From: Ruminococcus flavefaciens
Lineage (GTDB): Bacteria > Bacillota > Clostridia > Oscillospirales > Ruminococcaceae
Direction: 5' to 3'
DNA: 8,572 bases
Assembly: GCA_004554385.1 (NCBI GenBank)
Contig: SFMO01000059.1
Location: forward strand, 1 to 8,572
Positions 5,683 to 8,572 of the stretch are shown here, one piece after another. Under the pieces are notes generated by a model that worked only from the letters and a program-made list of their open reading frames with translations, did not search any database and had not been told where the DNA came from. Every line of letters starts with the position of its first letter. Within the stretch, counting starts at the first letter, position 1. The translations under genes were made by a program, and so were the position numbers.

Positions 5683-6369
5683 ATGAAAGGTGTGAGTCTA
5701 ATACTTGGCTACTCAAACCCGCAAAAGGCTATTCGTGACCATGTTGACGATGAGGACAAAGGGATGAACGAAACGTTCACCCCTGGTGGAAAGCAGAATC
5801 TGCTCGTAATTAATGAGTCAGGTTTCTACAGCCTTGTACTTTCCAGCAAGATGCCGAATGCCAAGAAGTTCAAACGCTGGGTAACGGCTGAGGTGCTCCC
5901 GACTATCCGTAAGACTGGTGGCTATGTTGCAAATGAGGATGTGTTCATTGAGACATATCTTCCCTTTGCAGATGAGCCGATAAAGCAGCTCTTCAAGATA
6001 CAGTGCAGAGTTATCAATCAGCTCAATGAGCGTATCCGTAAGGACGAGCCGAAGGTGAAGTTCGCAGATCATGTTGGCGACAGCACTAATGTCATCGATG
6101 TAAATCGCATGGCAAAGCTCTGCGCTGATCACGGTATCCGCATCGGGCGCAACAGGCTGTTTGCATGGATGAGGTACCGTGGAATCCTCATGGGCGGCAA
6201 TATTCCGTACCAGGAGTACATTGAAAACGGATACTTCCGTGTGAAGGAGTCGGTATACGAGACTAATGGGCAAACAAGGACGTATCAGCAGACCTTTGTT
6301 ACTGGCAAGGGTCAGCAGTACATCCTTTCAAGGCTGATGAGAGAATATGGAGGTGTAATGAATGCCTAA
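5683..6369 (+). pseudogene. Bro-N / KilAC phage antirepressor, 5'-truncated
   Basis: Residues 1-85 belong to the Bro-N domain but begin at its middle: MKGVSLILGYSNPQKAIRDH is followed by NESGFYSLVLSSK and KFKRWVTAEVLP. Intact relatives carry about 30-35 more residues, including the conserved W/F-F-V-x-x-D-V segment. Residues 115-225 are a KilAC (ANT) domain with HGIRIGRNRLFAWMRYRG. Such proteins relieve phage repression or act in lytic-switch control. The ATG at 5683 has no good ribosome site and sits behind a terminator. AAAGGTGTGAG (5686-5696) looks like the ribosome site of a different gene whose start was removed, with the Bro sequence joined about five bases later. The frame is otherwise intact and overlaps the next gene by eight bases. 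A short product might still be made. Confidence 0.78.
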
Positions 6370-7282
6370 TCATGTTACAAGCGTTATCACGCTGTCAGGC
6401 GACGAAAGCCGCATAAAGACTATGCTTGAGGCGATACAGAACGATGAGGTTGGTGTAGGATCGGTGGATTTTAATAAGATACTGCCTATGCCCGAGTCCC
6501 TGCATATGACAAGCGGTTCCATCGAGGACAGTGCTATTTCGGTGTGCATTTCCGCAATAAATCCCATAAACGAAGAATATGAGGGTATTCAGAAGATGGA
6601 TGTTGCCGAATTCCGTGAAATGCTCAAGAATGTTAAAAAGTCACTGCTTGAAAAAATGTTTCCGAAAAATGGTGCTGATAAACCCGAGATAAGATTCAAG
6701 GGATTTACTCACGCTTGGGAACAGCGTAAGTTAGGTTCAATTGCTGATAAAGTCACCGAAAAGAACGGGCAGCTTTCATATTCTGAAACTTTTACGAATT
6801 CTGCGGAATTCGGAATAATCAGTCAAAGAGACTTCTTTGATCATGATATATCTAATTCTGAGAATATTGGTGGCTATTATGTAGTCAGGGATAATGACTT
6901 TGTATACAATCCAAGAATCTCAGTCACTGCTCCTTGTGGTCCAATAAACTGCAACAGACTAGGCAGAAATGGCGTAATGTCGCCGCTTTATACTGTTTTC
7001 AAAACACATGATATTGATACTCTATATCTTGAATGGTTCTTCAAAAGCAGTTATTGGCATTCGTTCATGTACTATAATGGTGATTCCGGTGCGAGGTCAG
7101 ATAGATTCTCTATAAAGAACGATTTGTTTTTTATGATGCCTATCCCTGTGCCGACTGAAGAAGAACAGCGTAGAATTGGAAGTCTTCTCTCGACCCTTGA
7201 CAAAGCTATTACCCTTCATCAGCGTAAGTTGGAAAAGCTACAGCAAATCAAGAAATCTTTGCTTGAAAAAATGTTTGTGTGA
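6362..7282 (+). CDS. Chimeric api92-like N-terminus fused to HsdS half-subunit
   Basis: The 306-residue frame starts at ATG 6362, with GGAGG (6349-6353) eight bases upstream. Residues 1 to about 91 (MPNHVTSVITLSGDESRI, then VDFNKILPMPESL) match the small api92-like proteins of phages and integrative elements. From K92-K93 the sequence becomes a type I restriction specificity subunit: KSLLEKMFPKNGADKPEIRF, WEQRKLG, one target-recognition domain (about 115-265), then the coiled-coil repeat TEEEQRRIGSLLSTLDKAI and a final KSLLEKMFV. A normal HsdS has two such halves and about 400 residues; half-subunits can work only as dimers. No hsdM is in the window. The join lies exactly at the conserved inter-domain repeat, which suggests recombination, or an assembly join, at that repeat. 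Function as a specificity protein is doubtful with the foreign N-terminus. Confidence 0.82.
   Translation: MPNHVTSVITLSGDESRIKTMLEAIQNDEVGVGSVDFNKILPMPESLHMTSGSIEDSAISVCISAINPINEEYEGIQKMDVAEFREMLKNVKKSLLEKMFPKNGADKPEIRFKGFTHAWEQRKLGSIADKVTEKNGQLSYSETFTNSAEFGIISQRDFFDHDISNSENIGGYYVVRDNDFVYNPRISVTAPCGPINCNRLGRNGVMSPLYTVFKTHDIDTLYLEWFFKSSYWHSFMYYNGDSGARSDRFSIKNDLFFMMPIPVPTEEEQRRIGSLLSTLDKAITLHQRKLEKLQQIKKSLLEKMFV
6646..6661 (+). repeat. Direct repeat bounding the HsdS recognition cassette (left copy)
   Basis: GCTTGAAAAAATGTTT here is identical to 7261-7276, encoding L-E-K-M-F in both. A second pair, CAGCGTAAGTT (6722-6732 and 7220-7230), encodes Q-R-K-L. The two pairs bracket the recognition domain, as expected for exchangeable hsdS cassettes. 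Confidence 0.8.
7261..7276 (+). repeat. Direct repeat bounding the HsdS recognition cassette (right copy)
   Basis: This is the right-hand copy of the 16-base repeat at 6646-6661, 615 bases downstream and in the same orientation, at the extreme 3' end of the HsdS frame. Confidence 0.8.
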
Positions 7283-7293
7283 GGTGAAATACC

Positions 7294-7491
7294 GTGACTT
7301 TTACAACAGAAGCCGAATTTGAAGAAGCTCTAATACACGCTTTGTCTCAAAAGGGCTGGGAACCGGAGGTCATCAAGTACCCGACTGAAGAAGAACTGCT
7401 CCAAAATTGGGCGAATATCCTCTTTCAAAACAATAACACCATGCAACTGATTCTGTACAAGATACCGAGGATGGCTGAAACGAAAATATGA
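7294..7491 (+). pseudogene. HsdR (type I restriction subunit) N-terminal stub
   Basis: A GTG start (7294) with GAGGTG (7281-7286) follows the HsdS stop, the usual hsdS-hsdR order. Residues 1-47 (TFTTEAEFEEALIHALSQKG, then KYPTEEELLQNWANILFQN) match the start of HsdR restriction subunits, which are normally around 1000 residues. After N-N-N the similarity stops, and a foreign tail (TMQLILYKIPRMAETKI) runs to the TGA at 7489-7491. That stop overlaps the ABC gene start as ATGA, so the tail probably comes from whatever gene once preceded the transporter. All nuclease and helicase motifs are absent, so it cannot restrict DNA. Confidence 0.8.
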
Positions 7492-8434
7492 AAAGTAATC
7501 ATGCAATAAAATGGCTCTATGCCGTCCCAAAAAAGAAAAAGCTGTATATCCTCGGTCTGATGATTGTGCAGGCTCTCCACGGCGCAAGCGGTGTGCTGTA
7601 CGCTCTTCTCCTGCGTGGTATTGTAGATCATGCGACAGCGCACGATAAAAGCGGATTTTGGCTGTATGTAGTGTATACCGTCATGCTTGTATTGGGACAG
7701 ATCGGTCTAAGGGCTGTCATTCGTTGGCTGAATGAGTTTTCCAGATCGACATTTGAAAATATATTCAAGGCTCGGCTTATGCGGAATATTCTTCAAAAAG
7801 ACTTCGCAAGTGTGAATATGGTATTCTGCTCGGTACGATCAGCTATGGTACACTGACCGCTATCACGCAGCTTATCTCGCAGATACAAGCTCCCTTTGCG
7901 AATATCACGGGCTATCTTCCTCGTTTCTATGCGATGACAGCGAGTGCGGAGCGTCTTATGGAGATCGAGAGCTTTGCTAATGACAGTAACAAGCATTCGC
8001 TTGATATTCAGTCGGTCAAGGCTTATTATTCGGATAACCTCAAAGCATTTGGTCTGAAAAATGCAGACTTCACATACTATCCGGCTGTGGACAGCATAAA
8101 GGACTTATCAAAGGATAGTCAGCCTGTTGCGCTGATAAATATCAGCATTGAGATTGGCAAGGGAGAGTATGTTGCGTTCACGGGACATAGCGGCTGCGGA
8201 AAATCGACGGTGCTGAAACTGCTCATGAGCATTTATCAACTTGACAGCGGTAAGCGTTATATCACTGACAAGGATGGCGAAAAAGCATTGTCTGCGGAAT
8301 GGCACAGACTGTTTGCTTACGTTCCGCAGGGCAATCAACTTATGTCAGGAACGATTCGTGAGATCGTTGCCTTTGCAGATAAGACGGATATGCAGAATGA
8401 TGAGCGTATTCATCAGGCTTTGCGGATAGCCTGT
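7488..8434 (+). pseudogene. ABC transporter (permease-ATPase), internal deletion and frameshift
   Basis: The first frame (7488-7856) encodes two membrane segments (YILGLMIVQALHGASGVLYA and WLYVVYTVMLVLGQIGLRAV) of an ABC exporter. It breaks near 7812 after KDFASV. From 7814 the family sequence resumes in another frame with EYGILLGTISYGTLTAI, the end of the membrane domain, followed by the ATPase domain with Walker A GHSGCGKST (8183-8209) and Q-loop YVPQGNQLMSG. Relatives have roughly 150 more residues between these points, so several membrane helices are deleted and the frame is lost. The ATPase domain ends after L-R-I-A-C (8434), before the LSGGQ signature and Walker B, where recombinase sequence begins. 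It is non-functional as written. The substrate class cannot be told. Confidence 0.85.
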
Positions 8435-8572
8435 ATGCTGACGGAGCAGCAAATCCCCACGCCGGGGACGCTGGAATATCAGCGGACAGGCAGCACCCGC
8501 CGTTATCACCCAGGCTATGAGTGCAAATGGGCGACCAACACCGTCGTTCATATCCTCGAAAACCGAGAGTAC
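8435..8572 (+). pseudogene. Large serine recombinase fragment (Recombinase domain)
   Basis: The last 46 codons, still open at the window edge, read MLTEQQIPTPGTLEYQRTGS and then YHPGYECKWATNTVVHILEN. This is the middle Recombinase domain of large serine recombinases of clostridial transposons: the L-x-x-Q-x-I-P-T-P turn and the W-x-x-x-T-V-x-x-I-L-x-N-x-E-Y motif. The N-terminal catalytic resolvase domain, with its serine, is missing. The fragment follows the truncated ABC ATPase in the same frame with no stop, so the join is an in-frame fusion. The rest of the domain and the zinc ribbon may lie beyond 8572. Confidence 0.75.

Noticed and set aside
8241..8429. Plus-strand frame of 62 codons
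   Set aside because: It is an out-of-frame shadow of the ABC ATPase region, which reads clearly through Walker A and the Q-loop in another frame.
1..8572. CRISPR array or complete insertion sequence
   Set aside because: No regularly spaced repeats, no DDE or HUH transposase, and no paired terminal repeats with target duplications were seen.

Overview
The window looks like chromosome from an anaerobic gut Firmicute of the Ruminococcus/Oscillospiraceae type. The evidence is moderate GC with GC-rich third codon positions in the housekeeping-like gene, strong AGGAGG ribosome sites, consensus sigma-A promoters, and accessory families (DUF4314, ribbon-helix-helix proteins with acidic tails, Bro-N/KilAC antirepressor, clostridial-type HsdS and large serine recombinase) typical of gut Clostridia mobile elements. 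I cannot name the species.

Layout. (1) 1-2061: leader, promoter and one monocistronic gene for a secreted YfbK-like von Willebrand A lipoprotein, closed by a terminator. (2) 2104-2296: a complete tRNA-Gln(CTG) with a perfect promoter and its own terminator. (3) 2297-2679: gene-poor but highly structured DNA with several hairpins, an inverted T-arm-like fragment, and a minus-strand frame that stays open for 62 codons without a good start. (4) 2680-3129: a minus-strand XRE-family repressor with extended -10 promoter and an operator-like inverted repeat. (5) 3277-5262: a tightly coupled plus-strand operon of a 356-residue protein of unknown function, a 48-residue GTG-start ribbon-helix-helix (RHH) protein, a 163-residue tandem RHH protein with a very acidic tail and a good internal start, and a DUF4314 protein. 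Three of these four proteins end in an acidic stretch followed by Met-Ser-Met/Ile. (6) 5252-5634: an independently transcribed 81-residue helix-hairpin-helix protein. (7) 5683-8572: a run of damaged or chimeric genes, all on the plus strand: a 5'-truncated Bro-N/KilAC antirepressor, an api92-like N-terminus fused in frame to half an HsdS specificity subunit, a stub of HsdR, an ABC transporter with an out-of-frame internal deletion, and a fragment of a large serine recombinase joined in frame to the truncated ATPase domain.

How it fits together. Region 5 resembles the control/accessory module of an integrative element or prophage: divergent XRE repressor, DNA-binding RHH and HhH proteins, DUF4314. 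Region 7 contains at least five apparent gene-to-gene joins in about 2.8 kb. Either this is a deletion-prone scar of an integrative element and its type I restriction locus, or the sequence was joined over assembly gaps; the sequence alone cannot decide. The most interesting intact biology is the RHH operon with its shared C-terminal tail and nested start. The most striking structural feature is the cluster of joins, especially api92::HsdS and ABC::recombinase.
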